In this document: piece by piece, positions 45,686-54,186 of the stretch | Layout: every line of letters begins with the position of its first letter | How positions within the stretch are numbered: position 1 is the first letter of the stretch | DNA from: Desulfosarcina alkanivorans | GTDB taxonomy: Bacteria > Desulfobacterota > Desulfobacteria > Desulfobacterales > Desulfosarcinaceae | Reading direction: 5' to 3' | Length of the DNA stretch: 64,000 nt | Assembly: GCF_009688945.1 (NCBI RefSeq) | Contig: NZ_AP021874.1 | Coordinates: forward strand, 558,001-622,000 | Translations under genes and position numbers: made by a program | Notes under the pieces: generated by a model | Database searches by the model: none | Seen by the model: only the letters and a program-made list of their open reading frames with translations | Told to the model about the DNA's origin: nothing

Positions 45686-46459
45686 ATGAATATGATTTTA
45701 CGGTGTTTGATTTTAATAGCCCCTTTATTATTAGTCACGGGGCATACAGCTTCTGCTTCTGAAATAACTTTTTTAACTCATGGAGTTGAGGGTGCTACTT
45801 TTCTAGATGACAACGGGTTGCTTAGAGGAAAATATAAGAATGGTAAACGGGCGTTTACAATAGAATTAGTACTAAAAATGATGTCCATGCTCAATCATCC
45901 ACCGTTATTTGAAATTGTCCCATTCAAAAGGGGTTTTATGTATGTGCAGAAAAAACCTGATTATGCCCTATTCAATGTTTCCAGAAAACCCGATCGTGAA
46001 AAAATGGTACAGTGGGTTGGCCCTCTACTAGACGAAGTCACTTTCCTTTATGAACTGGCAGACACGCCAACACCGGTTCTGTCACGTGATGATGCAAGAA
46101 AAGTCGATAAAATCTGCGTTCGAATGGGGACTGCTGACTATGAGGTTTTGGTTGAAGAAAATTTTAAAAATATTTATCAAAATTCTATCGGGGCAAACTG
46201 CTTTAAGATGTTGGTTATTGGGAGGGTTAATCTCGTTTCCAGTGATAAGCATTCTTTGAATAACAAACTGAAACAGGCTGGCATCCCTGAAGATAAAATT
46301 CGCCAGACACCTGTAATTGTACATAAATCCCAAGGGTATATTGCCTTTTCAAATAATATTCCCAAAGCTGTGATAGCGCAGTGGCAAAATGCCTTGGATT
46401 CCCTGAAGCAATCAGGAGAGTATGTCCAACTGGTAGAAAAATATCTTCTTACCGAGTGA
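45686..46459 (+). CDS. Periplasmic solute-binding protein (SBP_bac_3 type)
   Basis: 257 residues from the ATG at 45686, which has AGGTG upstream. A signal peptide is clear (MNMILRCLILIAPLLLVTG, cleavage after SAS). The mature part has the layout of amino-acid-type binding proteins (GKYKNGKRAFTIELVLKMM, FNVSRKPDREKMVQWVGPL, ALDSLKQSGEYVQLVEKYLL). No permease or ATPase gene accompanies it, common for stand-alone proteins of this type in Desulfobacterota and Vibrionaceae. Upstream, 45556-45683 codes for a 43-residue remnant ending FFKPDEFITGE that I cannot identify. Confidence 0.85.
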   Translation: MNMILRCLILIAPLLLVTGHTASASEITFLTHGVEGATFLDDNGLLRGKYKNGKRAFTIELVLKMMSMLNHPPLFEIVPFKRGFMYVQKKPDYALFNVSRKPDREKMVQWVGPLLDEVTFLYELADTPTPVLSRDDARKVDKICVRMGTADYEVLVEENFKNIYQNSIGANCFKMLVIGRVNLVSSDKHSLNNKLKQAGIPEDKIRQTPVIVHKSQGYIAFSNNIPKAVIAQWQNALDSLKQSGEYVQLVEKYLLTE

Positions 46460-46462
46460 CCT

Positions 46463-46526
46463 GTCCAACGAATAAGGATAGGTCGTGAGAGCGCGAGCGA
46501 GCCACGATCTTATCCGGTGGTTGAAC
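46463..46526. other. attC of the solute-binding-protein cassette
   Basis: R'' GTCCAAC (46463-46469), left arm GAATAAGGATAGGTCGTG, right arm CACGATCTTATCC, inner GCGCGAGCGAGC loop, R' GTTGAAC (46520-46526). A short 64-bp site. Confidence 0.85.
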
Positions 46527-46548
46527 AAGCCCGATATTGAATGAGGAT

Positions 46549-47098
46549 CTATTTATAAAGGAAATAGCTTTTCCGGAAGGATGTGGGCATCACAGTTCTT
46601 TGAAAATCGAAAAAGTGTATGGACGTACTTGTGCGGCTGCCTGGAACAGGCGTAAAAATCATCGAATTTTTTCATAAAGTCGGTGATTCCTCCTGTATTT
46701 CTCGTGAACAGCAGCCCACCGATGTTGTCGGTTATCCCGGTTTTAATCGAAAACCAATAATCACCATCGGTGATTTGCAACAAGGGCACGTAAAGGCCGG
46801 ACGATCGCGAAGCGGAATTTCATAAATCGCCACATGCAAAACCAATTGGACCAGAGATAGGAGCTTTTTGGCATTGGCGTGTAAAAAGCCGTAGTCTCTC
46901 ACTCTGCGAAAGCCCTTGGGGAGTACATGCTGCACGAGCAGGTAAATGAAATCCTCGCCGGGTAGTTTGCGGTATTTTATGGTTTCGGTTTCACTGTCGA
47001 CATACCGAAAGGTAACTTTACCACTCCTGTTGGCGGTGATGTTCCTTTCGCTGATTACCCCTTTGTACAAGTATTTGGAAAGGTATTTGATGGACAAC
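46549..47098 (-). pseudogene. IS91-family HUH transposase, 3' part
   Basis: Readable part: SIKYLSKYLYKGVISERNI, KVTFRYVDSET, LPGEDFIYLLVQHVLPKGFR, RVRDYGFLHANAKKLL and a CPCC pair, the C-terminal half of IS91/IS801-type transposases. The catalytic HUH and Tyr region is missing, and the frame breaks near the end (LLQITDGDYWF in another frame). Confidence 0.82.
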
Positions 47099-47254
47099 AG
47101 TGAGTTTGTCCGGGCAGCAACCAAAATGATCCCGCAAGCGCCGGATGGCCCTTGCGTATGCGTCCCGGGTCTTTTCACTCTTGCCCTGGAGCTTGAGCAT
47201 TCGTAAATGGCGCTGATACAGTTTTTCGAATCGTTTGGTTTCTTTTGGGCCCAT
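47099..47254 (-). pseudogene. Tyrosine recombinase, N-terminal fragment
   Basis: About 52 residues (MGPKETKRFEKLYQRHLRML, KTRDAYARAIRRLRDHFGCC) match the N-terminal SAM-like domain of the recombinase carried by some IS91-like elements. The catalytic domain is gone. Confidence 0.75.
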
Positions 47255-47348
47255 TGTATACTCCCTTCTTGTGATAACCGTCCGGAATTGGACGATTATG
47301 GAGAGTATACAGGTTTTGAATATTTTTTTCCGCCGCGTTAGCGGCTTC

Positions 47349-47411
47349 GTTCAACCAATCATTCCACTGGATTTCGCAAACAGCGCGAAACCAGTGAATT
47401 CAACGTTATAA
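47349..47411. other. attC after the IS91-like remnant
   Basis: R'' GTTCAAC (47349-47355), left arm ATTCCACTGGATTTCGC, right arm GCGAAACCAGTGAATTC, R' GTTATAA (47405-47411). A very regular hairpin. Confidence 0.82.
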
Positions 47412-47433
47412 CGCAGAAAAAAGAGAAACGAAA

Positions 47434-47700
47434 TTAGGATAGATTCCTATAAATATCTTTTCGGTGTCCGATTTTTACTATCAGAATTAGGAGAACGTCT
47501 TCTTGGACCTCGTAAATGATTCGGTAATCACCAACACGAACTTTGTGAAAAGGGTTGTTCCCCTTCATTTTAGTAATATCTGGACTTGGAAGACTTTTAG
47601 CCAGAAAATTAATTTTATCGATGATGCGTTTTCGTTCTGCCTTCGGTACCTTTTTAAGTGCTTTTGCCGCAGACCTTTTGACCTCTATCCGGTGACTCAA
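47434..47700 (-). CDS. RelE/ParE-superfamily toxin
   Basis: 88 residues. RelE fold signatures: VKRSAAKALKKVPKAERKRI, then NPFHKVRVGDYRIIYEV and VKIGHRKDIY. Such toxins cut mRNA at the ribosome. The start is a TTG whose first bases overlap the stop of the antitoxin gene (TTGA, 4 bp), so translation is coupled. The pair is transcribed against the direction of the array and must therefore use its own promoter, common for toxin-antitoxin cassettes that stabilise integrons. Confidence 0.92.
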   Translation of the reverse strand: MSHRIEVKRSAAKALKKVPKAERKRIIDKINFLAKSLPSPDITKMKGNNPFHKVRVGDYRIIYEVQEDVLLILIVKIGHRKDIYRNLS

Positions 47701-47948
47701 GACTCAAGTTCCTTTTTCAACTCTTCCCAGGGGATCGGTTCACCAGGTTCAGCCTTCGCCTTCCACGCATCCTCAATATCTATCTGGTCTTCTAATTCTT
47801 GCAAGAGCTTAAGTTCCTTCATTGAAACAAGAGCGGCGATTGGCTCTCCACGGCGTGTAAGAACAAAGGACTCGTTACCGAATGCTACCCTATTGATGAT
47901 ATTTGAAAATTTCTTTCTGGCATCGGCGGTTGTAATTTTGTTGAGCAT
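47697..47948 (-). CDS. Phd/YefM-family antitoxin
   Basis: 83 residues from the ATG at 47948, which has GAGGTG upstream. The N-terminal DNA-binding half TTADARKKFSNIINRV and VLTRRGEPIAALVSMKEL is typical of Phd/YefM; the acidic C-terminus (EDAWKAKAEPGEPIPWEELKK) would wrap the toxin. Probably represses its own promoter through the repeats at 47963-47991. Confidence 0.92.
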   Translation of the reverse strand: MLNKITTADARKKFSNIINRVAFGNESFVLTRRGEPIAALVSMKELKLLQELEDQIDIEDAWKAKAEPGEPIPWEELKKELES

Positions 47949-47962
47949 AATAATCACCTCAA

Positions 47963-47991
47963 ATGTACAAAATATTTAATATGTACAAAAT
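47963..47991 (-). promoter_or_regulatory. Toxin-antitoxin operator: direct repeat
   Basis: ATGTACAAAAT occurs at 47963-47973 and 47981-47991, 18 bp apart start to start, in an AT-rich stretch just upstream of the antitoxin gene. A promoter-operator is inferred from its position. Confidence 0.5.
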
Positions 47992-48019
47992 GTATATATG
48001 ATAATCCAAAATGTCAACA

Positions 48020-48940
48020 ACAATAATTTATAATAATATCGATCACGACTGGTTGCTGCGGATGGTCCGGGAGCGGATCGACGATGCCGCCTTTCTGAAC
48101 CTGATCCGCAAGTGGTTGAAGGCAGGCATCCTGGACACGGATGGGAAGATCATCCATCCGGAATCGGGAACGCCGCAAGGCGGAATCGTCTCCCCCGTGC
48201 TGGCCAACGTCTACCTTCACTTCGGTCTGGACCTGTGGTTCGAAAAACGGGTTAAAATCAACTGTAAGGGCAATGTATTTCTCCTCCGGTACGCTGACGA
48301 CTTCATTTGCGCGTTTCAATATCGAGATGATGCCGAGCGGTTTTACCACGAACTACCCAAGAGGTTGGCCGAGTTCAATCTTACAGTGGCCCCGGAAAAG
48401 ACCGCAATGTTACGCTTCAGCCGCTTCCACCCGGGAATGGAAAGGCGAATCGTCTTTCTGGGATTTGAAACCTACTGGATGGAGGACAGCAGCGGTGCTG
48501 TGAAAGTAAAACAGCGAACGGCACGCAAAAAGTTCCAAAGTGCCTGCAGGCGTATCAAGGAATGGATCAAGGAGAATCGGCATCTGAAAGGGCGCGAGTT
48601 TATAAAGGCGCTGAACCGCAGGTTGCAGGGGCATTACAATTATTACAACATCCCTGGTAATCTGGGTTCGATATGGCGCTTCTATTTCTGGGCATTGGAA
48701 TGTGCATTCAAATGGCTGAATCGCCGGGGAGGCAAACGCAAGAGCTTCACCTGGAAGGTATTTAACAGGGCCATTGAACTATTAGGCATCGCCAAACCGA
48801 AGATGCGGATTGTCAACCGACAACATCGCGTGTTTGCCTGAACTTACGTCTTACGCGAAAGCGAGTACAACCGAGGAACCGGATGCGGGAAAACCGCACG
48901 TCCGGGTCTGTGCGGGGGGGGGCCGGGTAACTATCGTTCC
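48020..48940 (+). mobile_element. Group II intron, 5'-truncated
   Basis: The last two thirds of the reverse-transcriptase gene, followed by domain V (around 48874-48908, with the GAACCGGATGCGGG / CCGCACGTCCGGGTCT hairpin) and a short domain VI. The 5' ribozyme domains and N-terminal RT are absent. The exact 3' splice site was not fixed. No HNH endonuclease domain follows the maturase region, as in group IIC introns that favour attC sites or terminators. Confidence 0.8.
48041..48841 (+). pseudogene. Group II intron reverse transcriptase/maturase, N-terminus missing
   Basis: About 267 residues. The sequence enters at RT block 3 (DHDWLLRMVRERI), then GTPQGGIVSPVLANVYLH (block 4), LLRYADDFICAF with the catalytic YADD (block 5), and the maturase X domain (RRLQGHYNYYNIPGN). 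The first blocks, including the first catalytic Asp, are lost. An in-frame ATG at 48011 in host DNA is accidental. Confidence 0.88.
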
Positions 48941-48960
48941 TATCGTGAGATACATAAAAA

Positions 48961-49308
48961 ATGAATAAAAATACAATAACTACAATCTTAATTCTTGCTA
49001 TTATAGTTTTTACATTCACTACTATTAAATCACAAAGCCAAAGCTTAAATATGTCCCCGGAAATAAGGTATAAAATCAAAAAGAATGCTTTTAACGCTTA
49101 TTTCAAGAAAATGAATCTTAATGTGCTAGCCGAAGAAGGTGTACGTGATATTAATATAATTAAATTAAAATCTTCGATAAAAGGTTTTGCTTCTAAAAAC
49201 GAAGAAGTATATGAAGTAAGAATTAAAACCATTGGCAATGAACTTAGAGCAATATTGTATGTTAACTCAAAAGATAAAGTGCATTTTGTTTCTGGTCAAT
49301 GGGATTAA
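48961..49308 (+). CDS. Small exported protein, unknown
   Basis: 115 residues with an N-terminal hydrophobic segment (MNKNTITTILILAIIVFTF) acting as a signal or anchor, then a Lys-rich soluble domain ending DKVHFVSGQWD. Not recognised. It lies about 20 bp after the intron remnant and 15 bp before an attC, so it is the last gene of that cassette. It may have been the original cargo of a cassette whose 5' boundary was lost with the intron. Confidence 0.65.
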   Translation: MNKNTITTILILAIIVFTFTTIKSQSQSLNMSPEIRYKIKKNAFNAYFKKMNLNVLAEEGVRDINIIKLKSSIKGFASKNEEVYEVRIKTIGNELRAILYVNSKDKVHFVSGQWD

Positions 49309-49322
49309 AATAATTTAAAAAT

Positions 49323-49403
49323 GTATAACAAATCGATTCAGGGGATTTTTATTTACGGCTGAAAAGCGCCGTAAATAAAAACCCCTGATCTCAAACGTTA
49401 TCG
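49323..49403. other. attC before the TIR cassette
   Basis: R'' GTATAAC (49323-49329), long arms GGGGATTTTTATTTACGGC and GCCGTAAATAAAAACCCC, R' GTTATCG (49397-49403). One of the most regular hairpins in the array. Confidence 0.88.
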
Positions 49404-50628
49404 CGTACAATAAATGAGGAGTATATGAAAAAATACCAAATTGCTCTGTCATTTGCAGGTGAAGATCGTGACTATGTTGAGAAAGTTGCAACCATTCTTC
49501 GTGAAAAAGGTGTTAATGTTTTTTACGACAAATTTGAAGAAACGAAACTATGGGGGAAAAATCTATACACTTATCTTAGTGATATTTATCAAAACAAGGC
49601 CCTTTTTACGGTCATTTTTGTTTCGAAAGCTTACAGGGACAAAATGTGGACCAACCATGAAAGAGAAAGTGCCCAAGCAAGAGCATTTACAGAAAGTAAA
49701 GAATATATTCTTCCGGCCATGTTTGATAATACGATCGAAATCCCGGGTTTATTGAAAACGACAGGGTATATAGATTTAAATGACTTATCACCGAACGACT
49801 TTGCTATCAAAATCATTGGCAAGTTGAAAAACGAAGGGTCTATGTCAACATCTGAGACATCAAAACCGAAAACAAATTCACCAGGCTTTATCCATCCCGA
49901 AAAAGACTTAAAAAAAATAATCGCTGAAGATGAGCTGTTTGATCGATACTTTTCAACAGATGACGAAACAAAGGGATTGATAAAGAATTTCGGTATTCAA
50001 TACCACCAATACAGCAAGAAAAGTGTCCAAGAAGAAATTACCCTCCACTATTCTTTTCCTTTGATGACCAGAGCTTTAACAATGCCTTCATGTCTGTATT
50101 TTTTAAAAAATGGTTTTGAGCGTTGGAGCCAGTCTTATCGATTTTTTAAGGTTAAACCCGATGATGGTATAAAAATAGGAAAAGGATATCAAATACTGGA
50201 GGAGTTCAATAAAACTCCTTGGATACTGGTTCATTACAAATATTCTGGGGCCAGCTACCCATATTTAAAATTATTTTTTCTCAGAAAACATGAAAACTAT
50301 AATACTAGTAACGCTCAGTATTTAACCATACATGCTAGGCCATTTGAAAGAAATAGTACAAAAATAACTTTAGAGTATCGGCATTGTTTCAAACCCAGTA
50401 TTTTGAATTATTTGTTTGATCAGCTGGATAAAATCTTTGATAAGCAAAAAACCTTTGAGAATATAAATGGCCCAAACCTTAGTCGAAATTTAAAAACGAT
50501 GGCAAAAGCCATCGACAAATTTGCTTACAATATTTTTCATTTTAAAAAGCTACTGATATACGAAAGTGAGGATACCCCTTATTGGCAGGAGTACATAGGC
50601 GGAGGAGACGGCTTTATTTATTATTATC

Positions 50629-52192
50629 GTAAGCATTCACGGGGTACTTTGATGGTCCGATTGGCTTCGCAAGTCCCCGAAATCAATACACAAAAGCAAG
50701 GTTCCTAACCATCTGGAATAATTCAAAATAAATCTAGATTTTTCTTTTTGGCTATGATAGGGTGCTTTTCATGGCACTCAAAAGACCTTTTTCGGAACTC
50801 GATTGGCAACTGACGCCAGAGCCGGTGCGTCATTACATCATGGCTCTGGAACGGACGCTTTTCGATATGGAACAGCGGATTGCACTCCACGAAAAACGGC
50901 TCGAGAAGCTCGAGGTTCGGACCCGGAAAAATTCTCACAACTCCAGCAAGCCACCGTCTTCCGATCCACCTTTTGCGAGGAAGAAGAGAAAGCAAAAAAA
51001 GAGCAAAAAGGCTAAAGGCGGTCAGAAAGGCCATAAGCCGCACCAGCAGCAAGTGCTGGACCCGACCGAGAGCTATTGGTTGACCCCGCAACGTTGCTCA
51101 TGCGGGCATTCGGCTTTCGATCAGGAAAAGATGAAAACGTTTTACGTACATCAACATATTGAGCTTCCCGAAATCGAAATGCAAGTCAATCACTATCTTC
51201 TCCAGCAATGCGATTGCCCTAACTGCGGTAACGTGGTCAAAGCCATGCTGCCACCTGAGATGTCCACCGGTTACGGTCCTCGTTTTACCGCCTTTATCGG
51301 TGAACTGAGCGGCATCAAGGGCATGAGCCGAAACGATGTCAAAAAGTTGTGCGAATCTGTATTAGACATTCCCATTGCCACCGGAACCATCCAGAAAATT
51401 GTCGACCGCACCTCAAATGCGCTATTGCCAGTCTACGAACGCATCGGCCAGATCGCCCGACGCTTTTGGTGTAACTACATCGACGAAACATCCTGGTTTA
51501 AGCAAAATGATCTGCACTGGCTGTGGGCCATGGTAAATGAACGGGTGGCATTTTATCGTATCGACCCACACCGGTCTAAGGAGGCCTTCGAAAACTTAAT
51601 CCAGGATTGGAACGGCATTCTGGTCAGTGATGGATACGGCCTATACCAAAAATGGGTGCACCGCCAAACCTGCCTGGCTCACCTGATCCGCAAGGCCGAT
51701 GCCCTGACGGAAAGAAAGAAACCCGACCTTCGCCGCTTCGGAGAAATCGTCGCCGCCTGGCTGAGGCAACTGGTATCGTTTGCCAAAGAACCTCCCGACT
51801 CAAAACAGTGGTCGGATTTTTATACGTTCTTCTTGTTCACCGTCTCCCTTTGGGAGGAGGACAAGACCGATGCTGGTAGACTTGCCCGTCAGATCGTACG
51901 GGAAATGGACAGTCTGTGGACCTTTCTCGATCACCATGGCGTCGAACCTACAAATAATCGCGCTGAGCGGGCCTTACGTTTTGGTGTGCTGTGGCGAAAA
52001 CGCAGTCTGGGAACCCAAAGCGAAAAGGGTAATCGGTGGGTCGAGCGGATCTTGTCACTGAAAGAGACCTGCCGTTTAAATGAAAAGCCCACGTTCCCAT
52101 TTCTCGTGGAATGTATTGCTTCCTACTTTCGTAATATAATGCCTGACCTTTCCTGGATTTGATTCATACGGGAATATCCCGTGAACGCGTAC
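50629..52192 (+). mobile_element. One-ORF IS66-family element, copy B
   Basis: 1564 bp, with target duplication TTATTATC at 50621-50628 and 52193-52200. Ends GTAAGCATTCACGGGGTA and, inverted, GTACGCGTTCACGGGATA. Same element as at 35453-37016, opposite orientation. Confidence 0.93.
50771..52162 (+). CDS. IS66-family transposase (TnpC type), copy B
   Basis: 463 residues from the ATG at 50771 with AGGG upstream; GTG 50762 is an alternative. The same protein as in copy A, with a complete DDE core (YIDETSWF, VSDGYGLY, NNRAERALR). A likely source of recent transposition, since both copies are identical and both target duplications are perfect. Confidence 0.94.
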   Translation: MALKRPFSELDWQLTPEPVRHYIMALERTLFDMEQRIALHEKRLEKLEVRTRKNSHNSSKPPSSDPPFARKKRKQKKSKKAKGGQKGHKPHQQQVLDPTESYWLTPQRCSCGHSAFDQEKMKTFYVHQHIELPEIEMQVNHYLLQQCDCPNCGNVVKAMLPPEMSTGYGPRFTAFIGELSGIKGMSRNDVKKLCESVLDIPIATGTIQKIVDRTSNALLPVYERIGQIARRFWCNYIDETSWFKQNDLHWLWAMVNERVAFYRIDPHRSKEAFENLIQDWNGILVSDGYGLYQKWVHRQTCLAHLIRKADALTERKKPDLRRFGEIVAAWLRQLVSFAKEPPDSKQWSDFYTFFLFTVSLWEEDKTDAGRLARQIVREMDSLWTFLDHHGVEPTNNRAERALRFGVLWRKRSLGTQSEKGNRWVERILSLKETCRLNEKPTFPFLVECIASYFRNIMPDLSWI

Positions 52193-52485
52193 TTATTATC
52201 CTGATTTGGACGGGAAAATAACGCCATATATAGGGCAGAAAGTTGAAGAGAGTGAAAGGGTTGGGTATGTGCATATTCCAGAGTCACATTCTACAAAGGA
52301 AGAGGCGAAAGAGGACAATTATATTCAAGTTGAAAAAGAAGGGTACATTTCTCATATAAAAAAAATTGATGGAGATAGGATAAATGGCGGAGATCATGTT
52401 TTCATTATTTGTAAAAGCCTTGAAGATGTTGACGCGTTTCAGAAAAAATATGGTTCTCACCAAAGATGATTAAAATAGCCATAGT

Positions 52486-52543
52486 AGCTAACCTTCCGTT
52501 TCACTGGACAAGCTGAAGCTTGCCTGTGAACTCAGCGTTAGGG
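52486..52543. other. attC of the TIR cassette
   Basis: R'' AGCTAAC (52486-52492), left arm GTTTCACTGGACAAGC, right arm GCTTGCCTGTGAACTC, R' GTTAGGG (52537-52543). 58 bp, the compact form typical of proteobacterial integrons. Confidence 0.9.
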
Positions 52544-52552
52544 TGAAATATC

Positions 52553-52963
52553 ATGGATAAATATACTAAACATATTATCATTGGAGTTGTAGGCAATTAT
52601 TTAATCATGACTATTGCATGCATTATTTTTAGCAAACCAGGGACATCAATTATTGCAAGCAGATTTGATGCCTGTATGCTGTGTATATTTGTAGGTTGGT
52701 TTTCAGTTATCCTCAATTTGATTTTTCCAGTAGTTCTCATAACAGTTTTTTTTGGAATAGCACGTTTAAAAAAATATAAATTATCTCCTTTTTTTATATC
52801 ATCTTCTATGATCTTGTATCCGATATGGATGATTATATTTCAAAAAATGTTTGGATTTTATGAAAAATCTGGAGGATTGTGGCAGCCAGTTATTATCGGT
52901 GCAGTTAGTTTTTCATTAAGCTTTTTTCTTGATAGAAAATTGATAGTAAATAATAGAAATTAA
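52553..52963 (+). CDS. Small four-helix membrane protein, unknown
   Basis: 136 residues with four hydrophobic segments (about 7-27, 43-68, 80-100 and 110-127). Family not recognised. It starts 10 bp after the attC and is followed by a terminator-like hairpin. Confidence 0.7.
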   Translation: MDKYTKHIIIGVVGNYLIMTIACIIFSKPGTSIIASRFDACMLCIFVGWFSVILNLIFPVVLITVFFGIARLKKYKLSPFFISSSMILYPIWMIIFQKMFGFYEKSGGLWQPVIIGAVSFSLSFFLDRKLIVNNRN

Positions 52964-53019
52964 TGTATATATATACTATTCTTTGCAGTTTGCATTTCAA
53001 TTGGGATTGGTGCACAATT

Positions 53020-53090
53020 AAACTGATGATATCTTATACGAGCCAAATAAATAGTTATGCAAATCTTATGTATCGTCATCAGTTTTTTTA
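53020..53090 (+). terminator. Hairpin with T-tract
   Basis: AAACTGATGA (53020-53029) and TCATCAGTTT (53076-53085) form a perfect 10-bp stem with further pairing inside, followed by TTTTA. The 46-nt loop is long for an intrinsic terminator, so it may instead be a decayed attC (it contains GTTATGC). Confidence 0.4.
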
Positions 53091-53122
53091 TAGTATGTCA
53101 TTTGTCATGAAAGAGGTGCTTT

Positions 53123-53899
53123 ATGACAGGACCACCCGAGAAAAATTGTAAGCTACTCGAAGAGAACTCATTTTTAAAACAAAAAATTCAAAATTTGGAG
53201 CAATCTTTATCCGAACGCAGGGGGGTAGAGGAATTGCTTCAGCTTGAACGCGAATTGTATATAGATTTGCTCAAATATCAACCTGCTGGGATATATCGTC
53301 TTCGCGTATTTACTAGTAAGAAACTCCCCAAGAGTGCATGGAGCAGTTCGGATAACCCTCCATATATTTTAGAGTTGGTTAATGATCGCTTCTGCGAAAT
53401 TTTGAGGATTAACAGAGAAATATTTAAAAACAACCCCGGTATAATAATCGATTTGATTCATCCAGAAGACAAAGCAGAATTCATACGTGAAAACGAAGAA
53501 TCAAATGCCAACATGAAGCCATTTATGTGGGAGGGGCGTTTATCTATTGGGGGAAAAATCCATTGGATACATTTCGAATCACTGCCACGATTAGTCGCAA
53601 ACAAAGATGTTCTCTGGACAGGAATCCTCTATGATATCACAGAACGTAAAATACAAGATCAGGAGATGAAAGAGCTTGTTTTCAAACTTCAAAAAGCCTT
53701 AGAGGAAATCAAGACATTAAGAGGTATTGTCCCCATTTGCGCCAACTGTAAAAAGATACGAGACGATAAAGGATTCTGGGATCATGTTGAGATCTATGTG
53801 GCAAAACACACCGATGCTCAATTTTCCCACGGTATTTGTCCTAGTTGCGTGAAGAGCCTCTACCCTGAATTCTCTGAAAATGAAAATGCAGAGTTATGA
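53123..53899 (+). CDS. PAS-domain protein with Cys-rich C-terminal tail
   Basis: 258 residues with AGAGGTG before the ATG. A coiled-coil N-terminus (about 10-40) leads to a PAS domain (about 50-180, ending LYDITERK). A second helix is followed by the C-terminal module LRGIVPICANCKKIRDDKG, then a FSHGICPSCVKSLYPEF end with two CxxC pairs. The same tail ends the response regulator at 62221. It has no kinase or DNA-binding domain and is probably a sensory adaptor. Confidence 0.82.
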   Translation: MTGPPEKNCKLLEENSFLKQKIQNLEQSLSERRGVEELLQLERELYIDLLKYQPAGIYRLRVFTSKKLPKSAWSSSDNPPYILELVNDRFCEILRINREIFKNNPGIIIDLIHPEDKAEFIRENEESNANMKPFMWEGRLSIGGKIHWIHFESLPRLVANKDVLWTGILYDITERKIQDQEMKELVFKLQKALEEIKTLRGIVPICANCKKIRDDKGFWDHVEIYVAKHTDAQFSHGICPSCVKSLYPEFSENENAEL

Positions 53900-54186
53900 A
53901 TAGGATTCATTCGTGTTCAATCCACACTTTATTAAGAGTATACCAATAAAAAAGCACCCTTCATAAAATAAGTACCCAAAAATTAGATTTTATGGCAGCA
54001 ATTTTTTACAAGTGAACTCTTCATGGTGCATCTCCATTGGTTTTGTTTGTGAATAACGTATAGAAGGTAAAAAGGTTACAGTTTATTTTTTTGAAGGGGA
54101 TCTGCAAAACCATCGACAACTTTAGTTAAATCAGTAAAGGGGGCGCCCATTTGAACCCCATTTGCCCATTTGACGGAATGAAATAA
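53900..54186. other. Gap without gene before the S41 peptidase
   Basis: AT-rich DNA with no supported frame. Near 54148-54178 CCCATTTG occurs three times, resembling the CCCATTTCG repeats next to the RAYT right end at 32512. A decayed RAYT scar is possible. Confidence 0.4.

Larger units (their letters stand above)
46549..47254 (-). mobile_element. IS91-like element remnant
   Basis: Minus-strand debris of an element with the gene order tyrosine recombinase then HUH transposase. The middle of both genes is deleted (junction near 47098), and the transposase end is frameshifted near 46735-46785. The remnant fills one integron cassette between core sites at 46520 and 47405. Confidence 0.75.
49425..52469 (+). 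pseudogene. TIR-domain defence protein split by IS66-type insertion
   Basis: Parts 49425-50627 and 52200-52469 join in frame to 490 residues once the IS and one TTATTATC copy are removed. Residues 1-140 are a TIR domain (IALSFAGEDRDYVEKVATIL, GVNVFYDKFEETKLWG, VIFVSKAYRDKMWTNHERE, with the Glu expected for NAD cleavage in NHERESAQ). The rest is an unrecognised alpha/beta region. The start ATG has GAGGAG upstream. Cassette TIR proteins act in antiphage NAD depletion; this copy is broken. Confidence 0.85.

Noticed and set aside
48041-48841. Reverse transcriptase as a retron or diversity-generating system
   Set aside because: The maturase X domain and a following domain V hairpin identify a group II intron; no template/variable repeats or retron RNA were seen.
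35453-52192. The two inverted IS66-type copies as ends of one 16.7-kb transposon
   Set aside because: Each copy has its own different, perfect 8-bp target duplication, showing independent insertion.
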